Source of the DNA: Haliotis asinina
Lineage: Eukaryota > Mollusca > Gastropoda > Lepetellida > Haliotidae
Assembly: GCF_037392515.1 (NCBI RefSeq)
Contig: NC_090290.1
Coordinates: 58,168,753-58,232,752 of the forward strand
Reading direction: 5' to 3'
DNA length: 64,000 bases
Of this stretch, positions 33,901-43,979 are shown in pieces. Below the pieces are notes generated by a model that saw only the letters and a list, made by a program, of their open reading frames with translations, was not told the origin of the DNA and did not search any database. Both the position numbers and the translations under genes were made by a program. The first letter of the stretch is position 1. The number at the start of each line of letters is the position of its first letter.

Positions 33901-36522
33901 CCCTGAAATGTCATGCGGCCAACTTATCATGTGACTCGATTGATGGAATTTAACAGCTCAACCAGTCAGGAGTGATAAGGAGGTAACATGTCCACCCTAA
34001 TATCCAACACAAAATATCCATGTTATCTCTTTATCACTGCTGATAGATAGAATTACAGTCACACTTCACCTTATCAAGTTGTAACTCTCCTCTTTTTATC
34101 AAACCGTGAATCAACTCATACAGACCATGGTGGACTGTCTCCGTCATGTTCTGTTTTCTCTCGTTGTGTGAGAATAGATCTTGTTCAACTGTCACCATAG
34201 TACAACTACCTTGTGCAAATGTTGCAGTGTTTGACATCTTATCTTGTACATATATTTCAGCGTGTAACATTCAGTGTTGTGCATTTGTCAAAATAATTTA
34301 CACCGCAACATGTCCGATTTTCACAAAAGTTGTTCATGAACTTTGTAATGTTAGAATACAGATGTTACTTACAATACGTCTCTTTATTGCTTGCTGGATT
34401 CACACCTCGTTCTGTTGTGGACTGGTTTCATCTTGGGACTAAACATGCAACAGAAATTGGAGGCTCATTCAAGATTGAAATTCAATATATAAACAAAATC
34501 CTTAGTTGAATTTTGAGTGCAACCAATAATTCGTATGGTGTTTAGCGAGGAGAAGCGTTCTTGCCATCCTCGGGAACATGTCGAACTTGCCAAATATTAC
34601 AGACATCAAATGCGTGCCTAAGGCCGATGTCAGGAACATTTAGATCATGTTTCTTGATCAGGCGGAAATGTTGGATGATATTACTTGGGCCTTCATTTAG
34701 GAGACTACTGACTCTAAAAAAGAAAAAAAGTGTCAATAGAACAAAAGCATTCTGATGAAGTGTTGAAATATAAATTAAGAAGGAAAAGAAAACATTTGAT
34801 TGCAAGCAGGAAAAGGGGGAAAAACAAATGGATGGAAAGTAATCGGCTCGAAGTACAAGATTTTCGCGCTGATAGCATCTCAACACATGATTACAATGAA
34901 GTGTTTACGTATAATGTATTCCTACAGGTGTGCTCACTGTATTAAATGCTTGTATATGACCTGTTTCCATGTTCACATCATTACAGCGTCCCACAGGTGT
35001 GTTCAGTGCCCTCTTGCAAGAGTTTCCGTGATGCTGCAAGTTCCTGGAGAGATTCAATAAGATCAAAATCAAGTGTCTCATATGTGAGGATCCGAAAGAC
35101 AACGACTTCCACAAATGTGAAACAGAAGGCTGCAATTTCACATACTGTAAAGACTGTTGGCTTGATGTCAAAGTGGGTAACAGGCATGGCTTGTATGGTT
35201 GGGTAAATCCAGGGAATTACATACCCAGTGTATTGAACATCTGTCTCTCTGAAACACGTTGCTTTTGAAAATCATCAACTTTAATGTCTTCGTATTCACT
35301 GTCTTTATGATCTTTGCATTCTCTGTCTGAAACATTATTGTGTTGTCTGTCTGAAACGTCATTGCATTCTCTGTCTGAGACGTCATTGTGTTGTCTGTCT
35401 GAAACGTCATTGTGTTGTCTGTCTGGAAAGTCATTGCATTCTCTGTCTGAAACGTCCTTGTGTTGTCTGTCTGAAACGTCATTGCATTCTCTGTCTGAAA
35501 CGTCATTGTGTTGTCTATCTGAAACGTCATTGCATTCTCTGTCTGAGACGTCATTGTGTTGTCTGTCTGAAACGTCATTGTGTTGTCTGTCTGAAACGTC
35601 ATTGCATTCTCTGTTTAAAACGTCCTTGTGTTGTCTGTCCAAAATGTCAGTGTCTTCTCTGCCTTAACTTCATTATCCTCTCTGTCTGAAAAACATCATT
35701 GTCCTTTTAGTCGAAAACATCATTGTCTGCTCTGTCTTAATCATCATTGTCCTCTCTGTCTGAAATGTATTGTCGTCACTATCTTAAACGTCGTCGTCCT
35801 CTGTCTGAAACATTGCTTTCTGTGTGAGGCGTCAATGTCCTCTATCTCTTTAACGTCATTGCCTTCTCTGTTGTAAAAGTTGGTGTCATCTGTGTCTTAA
35901 ATGTCATTGTCATCTCTGTCTTAAACATCATTTCCGTCTCTGTCATTAACGTCGGTGTTTTCTCTTTCTTTATAACATTTTAGTCTTCTGTGATTTAAAT
36001 GTCATTGTCTTCTCTGTCTGAAACATTAGCATTTTCTCTAGCTTTGACATTAACTTCAGTGTCTTAAATTTCATTGCATTTTGTCTTCATAGTGACTGCC
36101 TTCACAGTAGTAAACGTCAAGTTCTTCTTGTCTTTAGCATCAATCTACTCTTTCCTTAACTTTATTGTCAGTTCTGTCTGAAACGTCAGTGCCTTCTCTT
36201 TCCAAACCGTCACTGCCATATCTGTCTGAAACGTGAGTCTCACATGGCAGCGTCTGCACTATAATAAAAAATCATTGCTTTCTCTGTCCTCAACGTTGCT
36301 GGTTATTGTGTCTTAATATCACTGTCTTCTGTTTCTACCGTCGCTCCCACCTCTGTCTGGAATGTCAGCATTTTCACTGTCATTAACATGATTGTCTTCT
36401 CTGTCCTTGTGTTGCAGAAAAAATGCTATGCATGTCAACAGCCTCAAGCTGGAAGTTACACAGACAGCGTATCTGCTACTGACGATGACAGCGACATCAC
36501 CGATGATGATATCTTCGATTAG
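27873..36522 (+). CDS. DC-STAMP domain E3 ligase (DCST1/2-like), C-terminal part
   Basis: C-terminal part of a multi-pass membrane protein of the DC-STAMP/sneaky family (DCST1/DCST2), known for roles in sperm-egg fusion and, for DCST1, ubiquitin ligation. Recognised exons: 27873-27972, 28431-28526, 29736-29864, 30152-30268, 32201-32397, 35041-35172, 36418-36522. In order: NIYTTKYFRHIDFRRK; GKTVLLPLKKIEEKKVIYP; a membrane segment (ITGIIIMMDYLLFWVLEVI); a second membrane segment before EAYGLRLRRQI; then a C4C4 RING split over the last two exons (CLIC, CETEGC, YCKDCW, CYAC) and an acidic tail ending IFD. No N-terminal exons are visible between the calpain gene and 27873, where a retroelement fragment sits. 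The 29864/30152 junction is out of phase, and about 40-60 residues usually found before the RING are missing. It may be a 5'-truncated or decaying copy. Confidence 0.8.
28282..28335. repeat. 11-bp palindromic tandem repeat, 5 copies
   Basis: Unit CATGATCATAA, containing the palindrome ATGATCAT. Confidence 0.9.
28431..28526 (+). CDS. DCST-like exon b
   Basis: 32 codons after CTTAAAG. Encodes GKTVLLPLKKIEEKKVIYP, matching the DCST GKRTLLPLKKSE...I-P block. Phase 0 on both sides. Confidence 0.8.
28597..29530. repeat. About 29-bp tandem repeat, about 31 copies
   Basis: Unit GTTGTGTGTAGATCTGTACC plus ACCATCAG; lengths vary by 1-3 bases. A block of about 230 bp appears duplicated (compare 28880-29050 and 29120-29290). 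In a DCST-like intron. Confidence 0.9.
29736..29864 (+). CDS. DCST-like exon c (membrane segment)
   Basis: 43 codons between TGTACAG and GTGAGC. A hydrophobic stretch ALITGIIIMMDYLLFWVL is followed by EVIRSNSG, as in the last part of the DC-STAMP domain. Confidence 0.75.
29924..30010. repeat. Inverted repeat, 36-nt arms, 15-nt loop
   Basis: 29924-29959 pairs with 29975-30010 with two mismatches. The right arm (TAGTGTCACTGCCTCTGTAC) is then repeated in tandem to about 30120. Between two DCST-like exons. Confidence 0.8.
30152..30268 (+). CDS. DCST-like exon d
   Basis: 117 nt between TTTTCAG and GTATGT. The reading GKHRVNINVQGRGFISEIVR fits the family but needs phase 1 at its start, whereas exon c ends in phase 0. 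An unseen microexon, an assembly indel or a real frameshift is implied. Confidence 0.65.
30269..31850. other. DCST-like intron DNA
   Basis: No further exon recognised; a diverged duplication (CAGAATTATCTTA at about 31296 and 31427) is the only repeat noted. Confidence 0.4.
31858..31932. repeat. 26-bp tandem repeat, 3 copies
   Basis: Unit CCAGTTTTGGAGGGTTAACT plus AGTACC. Confidence 0.9.
32003..32192. repeat. 24-bp tandem repeat, about 8 copies, abutting an exon
   Basis: Unit CTTGTGTCCGTGTGTGCCTG plus variants. It ends about 8 bp before the acceptor of DCST-like exon e, so it sits where the polypyrimidine tract should be. Confidence 0.85.
32201..32397 (+). CDS. DCST-like exon e (last membrane segment)
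   Basis: 197 nt after TTCTATCAG, ending before GTAGGT. Joins exon d in phase. Encodes PPDCLRTPTKVDTR, a hydrophobic segment, then FEAYGLRLRRQIC, a very characteristic DCST motif. It directly abuts a 24-bp minisatellite. Confidence 0.85.
32817..33009. mobile_element. Short copy (193 bp) of the same foldback MITE
   Basis: Begins GGATACCAAACGACCTTCCG and ends GGTCGAGTAATA; shares both ends and TGACGTCAT-rich DNA with the 61-kb copy but lacks about 170 internal bp. The terminal hairpin AGTGTAATATT/AATATTACACT is kept. In a DCST-like intron. Confidence 0.8.
33074..33172. repeat. 100-bp foldback at the end of a Penelope-like remnant
   Basis: Arms GGATGACAACTTCTTTATT and its exact reverse complement (19 bp; longer with mismatches) enclose about 50 nt with GAAAC on the plus strand but no clear CTGATGA. 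Lies just beyond the minus-strand GIY-YIG remnant. Confidence 0.6.
33480..33760 (-). pseudogene. Penelope-like element GIY-YIG endonuclease fragment
   Basis: Minus-strand translation gives GVVYHIECNCGKSCAGETS then RPVTTRIKEHQTSV and STVNHI, the N-terminal half of the GIY-YIG nuclease of Penelope-like retroelements (xVYxIxC-x-CxxxYxGET-x4-TRxxEH). An in-frame stop precedes it. The RT is not recognisable upstream to about 34000, though residual similarity is possible. Only the 3' part of an element remains. It sits in a DCST-like intron. Confidence 0.7.
33760..35040. other. DCST-like intron DNA
   Basis: An open frame at 34542-34886 (-) has a hydrophobic start and ends in DGKNASPR; no family recognised. 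The exon expected before the RING was sought here and not found. Confidence 0.35.
35041..35172 (+). CDS. DCST-like exon f (RING, first part)
   Basis: 44 codons from FLERFNKIKIKCLICEDP to YCKDCWLDVK before GTGGGT. Gives CxxC, C-x4-C and CxxC of a C4C4 RING. An in-frame TGA lies just upstream, which places the acceptor at GCAAG. Confidence 0.8.
35285..36410. repeat. 24-bp tandem repeat, about 16 regular copies then decayed
   Basis: Unit TCTGTCTGAAACGTCATTGT plus GTTG, alternating with GCATTC endings (48-bp higher order). Regular to about 35670, then progressively diverged up to the acceptor of the last DCST-like exon. Confidence 0.9.
36418..36522 (+). CDS. DCST-like terminal exon (RING end, acidic tail)
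   Basis: After TTGCAG: KKCYACQQ supplies the final CxxC of the RING, followed by an Asp-rich tail and TAG. An AATAAA-like signal lies near 36780. Confidence 0.8.
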   Translation, partial: KKCYACQQPQAGSYTDSVSATDDDSDITDDDIFD

Positions 36523-38040
36523 TTTAATTTTGTTGTGTTTAGTATCGTCATTTCGATAAATGTGTATCGAGCAAAACTGCGTGTTCCATGTACAGACGAT
36601 CGCATCCATGATTTCATTGGCAGTATTGATGTACGGAAGGTGAAACGTCAGCAGTCTGTTTGAGGTATGAGTAACCTGCCTTCAGCAAGGACATTTTGTT
36701 CAGAGCCTAGCACTGCTGAGAGACAAGTTTCGTTTAGACAAGTTTGCATTTACCACTGCAAAAGTAGGGAAAGTTAGTAAATAAATTTCATTCATTTTAG
36801 CTTACATTTCGTACGTTTGCGTTATTTTCATACGGATGTATTGGCAAACTTACAAATTATGTTTGTGTAATTTCAACTGCTTGGTTTATTTAATATGTAC
36901 TCGTTCATTTTAGTGCTATTTCATATTTGACGTAAATAATTTCAGTGCAGCTTTGCCTATTTTAAGAATTACCGTAAATGTCCTGAATACTTGCATCAAT
37001 TTATTTTCTAAGAAATAACGCTAATTTCGGGTTTTTGTTTGTCTATATGTTTAAGAAATCTGTTCAAGCAGCTTTGGCCGTTGATATTTTATGTACAATA
37101 TTTCACGGCGTAAAGCAATGTCATTGTTATTTTCATTGCATCTTCTAGTTTCCTACTTGTATAATGCATTATCATTCAGTTTCCTTCTTGTATAATGCAT
37201 TATCATTCATTATTAAGTAATTGTCATTGTGTCAACGTGATGAACATGACTTTAATTTGAATAACTGTGCATTAAAACTTGAAAATACTCACAATGACAT
37301 TCCGGCATCCATGGTGTATATAACCAATAACATTGTAATTGTGTTTGCTTCTCACACTTGGATAATTGCAGTTGGTGTATACTGATAATTACAATGAGTT
37401 ACTGGCCATGTGGACGATGATGATATAAACACACTCAGATGTCTGCAGCTGATAACGTTCTTGAGAGGCATTCGGTATTCTAATATACGACAAAATGTTA
37501 TGGATGTCAACTTCTTCTTGTTTGCACAACATTTCTGGGCTATTCCTTGCCCCTTCAGAATTAGTTACTGGCCATGTGAACGATGATGATATAAAGATAC
37601 TCAGGTTGTTATTCACTGAAGGATAACCATGTTAGTACGCATGGTCTCAGTTACAAATGACTTTCAATGTTTCCAACATTCCTGTTCTTATTTCACACTG
37701 GTTTTGAAAAGTGAAAGTGAAATCCCAAATATGACATATGTTGCATTTGACCACTTTCTAAATGGCATCGTGTAATCATGGTTTTGAAAAGTCCATCTAC
37801 TACTAAAAATGGTCACTAATTAAATACACGCTTTAACAAGACATGTTTTTCCATCTCTTCATATAAGCTCAGTTCCACAGCAAGTATAAAATTATGAAGG
37901 GGTGAATATTGCTAACTGCCAAAAAAAATAAGTCTGGTTACGTGAAGATGTGGGTTAGAATTGGTCTTGAACAACTTATGTTTGTTGTAAGAGAGAACTA
38001 ATGACTAATGGGTCATGTGATCATATATGAATTTGGAAAT
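36523..38040. other. DCST-like 3' UTR and intergenic DNA
   Basis: AATAAA near 36780 may end the transcript. A 2x repeat TTGTATAATGCATTATCATT at 37155-37208, two similar blocks (TACTGGCCATGTG...GATGATGATATAAA) at 37399 and 37565 flanking the decayed ribozyme end, and a SINE tail near 37930-38025. Confidence 0.5.
37495..37565 (-). other. Decayed hammerhead-type element end
   Basis: Minus strand: CTGAAGGGGC...GCCC then AGAAATGTTGTG and AAGAAGTTGACATCCATAA. Helix II (GGGC/GCCC) survives; box 1 has lost bases. Same outer sequence as the 17.5/19.6-kb element. Confidence 0.45.
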
Positions 38041-38853
38041 TTTAACTATAAATTGTATATTTATAAACTTATCCCATTTCACGATTTGCATTTCTCCATC
38101 TTCCTTCGACGCTTAGTGCAATGAATTAGAACTCTCCCTGTATGCCTCACTTGTCCATACGCCCGTGTCCCACAGACTGCTCTCCTCATAGGACAGTACC
38201 ACGCTAAGCACGCGGCACGCTGCCCTATCTACCCACGTGACTACCTTAGAGTGATCATTCTCTTCTTGGAGCCACCACCGTTATCTAAGTAGTGGGGAGG
38301 CTGGGTGGGCATACTTTGCCTGAGATAGGATAAGCATGTAAATATACAATTTATAGCCAAAATTTCCAAATTTTTAAACTTATCCTATCTCACGATTTGC
38401 ACTTATCCCACGGTTGGACGGCGGGTCGCAGATTACCCTTTGTCGCAAAGCAATGGTAGTATACACTGTACTGGCTTACGACAACCGCAGATACAAACAA
38501 ACAAGAGAGGCCGGATGCTACTATCATAGTTGGATTCCCTTGAACCCCTTGATTTAGTACATTGAATCAGAAAGCTCAAAGATTTAACGTTCAGTATCTA
38601 AACAACACCATATGGCTTTCACTACATACCACAGTAAGACCACAACGGTGTGCTAGGGCACTTAAGAGCTAGAACGCTACGAAATCCGCAAAGGAATTCA
38701 GGAAGGACTCGCTACACCGACGTGATTGCTCCATGGAGTAGAGGTCAGCAAGCGAGATTGTCGAACTCTTCTATATCGCAAATGCAGGAACTGACCGCTG
38801 TAGATCCGTATAGACACTTACTACAATCAACCAATAACAGTGTGCGAAGAGTT

Positions 38854-39929
38854 CTAACCCCAGAAGAATCGAGAACAAAACTCAGAAGTAGATTTCAGAA
38901 TTTTATTCAGTATGCACACGAGTGCAAACGTATAATGCACACTATAATTATCTGCGTTGACAGGCCGAAGACAATTGCTGGTTCCAAACTGGGGGAGATC
39001 TTGGACGTCAGTGACCGATGAGTCCCTCAGACAAGTGGAAGAATGTTTTAACATTGTATCTGAGCGCCAAAAGCAACCCTCCATGATGTACTCTGACAGG
39101 GCAAAGAGATAAATCTTCCTCACCATCAGGCCCAAGAATAGTTGACAACGGACGAATAGTAAACATTCTATCCGGTTTGTCCTGTTCCAACACAAACCCA
39201 GAAAAACTCTGCCATGACGTTTCCGTTCAAAACGTACATGATTCACATGAAGAGCGTGTAACTCCGAAATACGAGCCGCAGTAGCTGATGCTACTAAGAA
39301 GTTGTGAATGTTATTTGTTCAAACTCCTTATCATATTCACTAAACACCAAGTGACGGAGGATGACTGACAAATCCCATGCAAGAGGACTAAACTTCTTAG
39401 ACTGGTCAGCAAACCTGAACGATCGAAGCAGATACTGGAGCTCGGGAGTAGTAGACATCTTGGTTCCAGTAGTTCTGGCAAGAACTGAATTATTGGCAGC
39501 CAGATAGGTTGGCAATGTATATTAGTACCTTAGGTTTGTTTGTGGTCCGTAAATGCTGTTGGAATTACGCAACAACCTGCGGTGACGTAGTGGTGGGAGA
39601 ATGAATTCTCCTAATACAACAGTGATGTTCAAATTTCTTCCATTTATCCTCATACAATGGAACGAGTCGAAGCCTGTGCGCAGGGGTTACATTGTAGCTA
39701 CTCTGTGAGAGTAACCCTTGGCTATCAGGGACTTTTGTAAATGCGCCATACGTGCAGACTGAGGGTTTGTGATGGCCCGTGGTACATGTCTACAGGTGGA
39801 TGACGGAGTACGTCGTTGTGAATGGGTAACGGTACTGGATTCAGTTCTCCTAGCTGTTTTAGGCTGACAAACCAACTTCATGCTAGCCAAAGGGTGCCAC
39901 CAAAAGCAGACGAATCTTGCTGGTTGCAA
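38854..39929 (-). pseudogene. DIRS tyrosine recombinase remnant
   Basis: RTTGTKMSTTPELQYLLRSF, KKFSPLAWDLSVILRHLVF, NHVRFERKRHGRVFLGL and TILGPDGEEDLSLCPVR match DIRS-type YR domains. Several frames; the C-terminal catalytic Tyr box is not seen. Confidence 0.7.
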
Positions 39930-40408
39930 GTTCTGCCGCCCAGTGTTGAATGGCTAGAATGACGGCCTTGAATTCCAATTCGTTGATGTGAAGGGTCTTT
40001 TCTGCGAACAACCACTGCCCGGCCACTGGATGATGAAGAAACACCCCCAACCCCCGAGGGATGCGTCTACGAACAGGTGAAGACTCGATGTGAAGGGCAG
40101 CAAAGAGACTCCGGCGCAGACATTCTGTTCCTCGAGCCACCAACAAAACCTGGACGTAATTGCACTGGAAGACGAATAACCTCATCCTCCTCCTTTCCCC
40201 CCCCCCCCCCGAGGTTGTTGTTTCGGATGTATGGGCACAGAAACATCTGAAGGGGACGATCGCGAAGTTGTAGTTGGCCCCTGTAAGTCAGTGCTTGTGC
40301 CGACTTCAACAACCCGAGTAACTCTTGCCGCAAGGTTCTGGGTGAATCCAATGCCAGAGGTAGAATGTGGCGAAATGTGTCCCATCTGCCCTGAGGTACA
40401 AACAACAT
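39883..40408 (-). pseudogene. DIRS RNase H / connection remnant
   Basis: RWDTFRHILPLAL and LLGLLKSAQALTYRGQLQLR represent the connection region; FLHHPVAGQWLFAEKTLHI and NELEFKAVILAIQHWAAEL are the RNase H end. A poly-C run at 40198-40210 breaks the frame. Confidence 0.7.
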
Positions 40409-40472
40409 GCCCTGTTGTATGTCGAATACCGCCCCTATGAATTGTAATCTCCGGCTCGGTCTTAACTCTGAC

Positions 40473-41143
40473 TTAAAGTTCAGGAGTCATCCTAATTGCC
40501 CTAGCAACTTGGTGGGTGAACTGCCTGTGGGAATGAAGGACAACTGGATGCTGCTGAGCGATGTAGCTCTCAAAAGTGATTCCCCGACAATGCAGGTAGT
40601 TTGTTATCGGCATGGTTATCCGAGTAAAAAGCCACTGGGCCAAAGACATTCCAAACGGTAGTACCATCCACTGGTTATGACGCCCTTGGAACGTGAACCG
40701 AAGATATTTCCGGTCGTCTAGATGTATTGGTATGTGAAGATAGGCTTCTTGCAGATCGAGAGAAATGAGATAGCCCCCTCTCTTCAATATGGTGCATAGA
40801 AGATTGATTGGCGCCATCGAAATTGGAGCGATGGTGACATAAACCGGGCATTGAACTGTTTCGTGTTGAATCTCAAACTAAGTTTGTTTGAATTCTTTTT
40901 CGGCACCGGAAAGATGGGAGAGTAGAACCCCGGAGTATCATGGACAGGATCGACCTGTGGCACAGCATGATTGTCCAGAGGTGTCTCTATATAGTGGCCT
41001 GAAGAACCAAGTTTTGATTCAGAGGGTAAGTACGTTATAGAGAAGTGACTGTGAGAGGGGGTTCCCGATAACAGGCATCTGATATCCGTGAGTGAGAATG
41101 TCCGAAACGTACGGATCTCCGAGAATGTCCAAGTTGGGTGCAT
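40473..41143 (-). pseudogene. DIRS reverse transcriptase remnant
   Basis: GFYSPIFPVPKKNSNKL, then GGYLISLDLQEAYLHIPIH and VLPFGMSLAQWLFTRI, all typical of DIRS RT. The catalytic YIDD position reads YIAQQ, so the active site is gone. Confidence 0.8.
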
Positions 41144-41188
41144 ACTTTCCTAACCTCCCGCCCACCGGTCAGTCGAAGGTCGGGACGG

Positions 41189-41591
41189 TCAGACCAAGTC
41201 AGGCAACGATCTCTGTTGCTTGTAAGAGCCACTTCCGGCCTCAGGACCGGACTTAGGGGGCTGATAGGTGGCGCCACCACGAGATTTCCAACTCATGTTC
41301 CGCGACTGGGTGAAATGTTTGTCACGAAAACAATCCTTCAAATCTGGGTTGGTTGGAGAAAACCGTGGCATTCTGCGTTGAAGGGCCACAAGAGAAAATA
41401 CAGGGCTCTATTCTCTTCACCATTTGTACCATATCATTTGGGTACACCGCAAGGACGATCCTGTTTCTTAGATTAAAATCTATGGGGAATGTTTCTGCTG
41501 AAGACTCATCCCGAGCTATCACAAACTGTGTAAATGGCATCAGCCTTTCGATGCAGGACACTTTTCTACAGTTTAAGTGACTTAAGATCAC
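41189..41591 (-). pseudogene. DIRS gag-like ORF remnant
   Basis: Pieces CIERLMPFTQFVIARDES, DFNLRNRIVLAVYPNDMVQM and FRDKHFTQSRNMSWKSRGG precede the RT in shifted frames. No known catalytic domain; assigned by position and length. Confidence 0.5.
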
Positions 41592-43790
41592 AGAGGCTGT
41601 GTTTCAGCCATATTTGTGCTGTTATTGAGTGTAGACGTTATGTAGCTAGTAAAGCTCCAGTATCATTTCTTCAGGGTGGCGAGGTTAGTGATCAGATTAA
41701 TGAGGTGATTGCTAAATTTAACTCACACGTTAATGCCCAACGTGATGTTAATTCTGTTTATTCAGAGTTTTTAGATTCAATGTACACAGAATTAGATAAA
41801 GTCGCTGTCTTTAATCCTATGAGCAACAATCCAGTTAGATGTAAATCAAGGTATAAGCCATATTGGTCTCCTGAGCTTCAGTGTCAGTGGGACAAGGTCA
41901 GGGTCGCAGAAAGGGCGCGGCTGGATTGTAAAACTATCAAGAGGAAAGGTCTTAAACATATGTTTGTGTCTGAAAGGAAGATGTTTGATAGGCCACTGAG
42001 AAAGGCTAAACGTATGTATCAGACGGATGAACAGCAGCGTGTATTAGAGAAATATGCAGATCGGGATTCCCGTATTTTTTGGAAGACAATCGGTGGAATA
42101 GGTATTTCTAGTGATAGACACAACAGTATGCCATGGGAAGTAACGGCTGATGGTGAGACTTCCACGGAGAGAGCAACTGTTCTCGGTAAATGGCAGGCTG
42201 ACTATTCTTAGATGTCGATTCTCCTTCCTTTGACAACACCCACCTTCAGCATGTCAACAATGTAACTAAGGGTGACGTGATTCACATGACCCATCCACGC
42301 ATTGACACCAGTGACCTCGATTCACCCATTCTTCTAAGCGAGGTTGAACATGCAGTCGCACGTGTTACACGTGGAGAGACTGCTGGCCCCGACTGTTTAC
42401 CGGCTCTTAAAAACAAATCCTGTATTGCAATTCTACACAGAGTTTTTTAATTTTTGTTTTAAGTTCAGCATTGTACCCGATATTTGGCGTCATAGTTTTA
42501 TTAGTCCAATTAACAAGCAGGACTCGGACCCACGTGACCCACTTAGTTATCGAGGTATATCCATGTTGTTAGTCCCTTGTAAGATCTACTCGGATATACT
42601 CAATCTCCGACTTTGTAGTTGGCTGGAAAGCAATCATCTTTTAGTTGAAGAACAAACTGGTTTCCGTACGAGTCGAGGTACGCAAGAGCACATCTATAGT
42701 TTATATTCCATCCTTATGAATCGAAATACAAAAAAACAGTCTACCTTTGTTTGTTTTATTGATGCAATGAAAGCTTTCGACAAGGTGAACAGACAATGCT
42801 TATGGTATAAGTTGCCTCAACTGGGAATTAATGGTAAATTTATCCATGCAGTTCAGTCAATGCATGAAAATACCTCTGGAAGGGTTCGTGTTAATGATGT
42901 ACTTACAAACGTTTTTGGTATGAATCTGGAGTTCGCCAGGGTTGCACGATATCTCCGACGTTATTTTCAGTATACATCAACAACCTTACCAAGTAAATTA
43001 ATAAGCTTGGGTGTGGTGTGACGTTGAGTCTTCTCCTTTATGCAGATGGCATGGCCCTGATTGCACCGGATGAATTGTCGCTGCAGAGGATGCTGAACTT
43101 CGTATCTGATAGGGCTTATAATGTCTATAATACCTTAGTTCAGTCTATCGTCTTCTATGGCGCTGCAATCTTGGGTACAAAGGAATTTTGTTGTATAGAT
43201 GCAGTTCAAAAGTAGACTTGTAGATTTTTTTCTCGGAGGCGGTTGTAAAATCCAAATTTGGCAGTCAGGGGAGAGATGGGTTGGATAAGTCCTTTTTGTA
43301 AACAAAATATAGAAATATTGAGATTTTGGAATAAATTGAACCTTATGCCAGATTTCAGATTATCAAGTGTTGGTCTCGGAAGTTTAATAGATCCTGGATA
43401 AATGTTACCAATAAGTTACTTTCGAGTTTACAGCTCAGGACCTGTATAACATGACTGGACTTGATGTTAAAATGTCCTGTGAGTGGGTCCAATCTCTTGA
43501 TGAACAACAGTGGTTGAGAAATTTGTGGTACGATCGTGGTCAGTCAAATGGAAATAAACATAGAACATATAGGCTTTTAAGAGTTCCTTGGTGACCGAGT
43601 TTTACGTTGCAGAATTCATCCCTCGATCTCATCGCAGTACTTTGGCTAAGTTGCCACAACTGAATGTTAGCGTCAACGTCAAATTCATCAATGTAAACAA
43701 TTTTGTCGCTATGTCTAAATTGTTACTGAAAAAGACCAGTGATTGGAGGTTCATTTTTCTTGTGTTTATTGACAATTTGTGATCTGGTGA
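41590..43790 (+). pseudogene. Non-LTR (LINE) ORF2 remnant with RT
   Basis: After a linker (KPYWSPELQCQWDKV), RT blocks appear: DPLSYRGISMLLVPCKIYS, EEQTGFRTSRGTQEH, FVCFIDAMKAFDKVNRQ, then in another frame LLYADGMALIAPDE, where YADD has become YADG. C-terminal pieces include GWISPFCKQNIEIL and FYVAEFIPRSHRSTLAKL. No endonuclease domain, so 5'-truncated. At least three frameshifts. Clade uncertain (CR1/L2-like or related). Confidence 0.8.
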
Positions 43791-43979
43791 CGGCTTGTTT
43801 CATTGAAAAATAAGTAAATTAGAGTCATCCGCCTGTCAAGATAAAAAAAAAAGTATGGAAACATTTTAGGGACAAAATGGCAGTGAAATCTCATGTCATA
43901 TACACGATTGTAAAAGTTTTATTTTCAACCGTGAGCAGCATATAATTACATATGAAATTGAATTTATTATGATTTCAGA

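Larger units (their letters stand above)
38040..41591 (-). mobile_element. DIRS-like tyrosine-recombinase retroelement, decayed
   Basis: Reading leftward: gag-like ORF, RT, RNase H, then a tyrosine recombinase, the order of DIRS elements. Short repeats near 38045-38095 and 38335-38405 (AACTTATCC...CACGATTTGCA twice, with inverted TATAAATTGTATATTTA) may be the element's complex terminal repeats. The right end is cut at about 41590, where a plus-strand LINE begins. Frameshifts and lost catalytic residues make it inactive. Confidence 0.8.

Noticed and set aside
34542..34886. 114-codon minus-strand ORF as a gene
   Set aside because: Starts in low-complexity Phe/Leu-rich sequence and shows no family resemblance I can name.
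35314..35667. Ser/Leu/Cys-rich repeat protein
   Set aside because: Antiphase reading of the 24-bp intronic array between the two RING exons.
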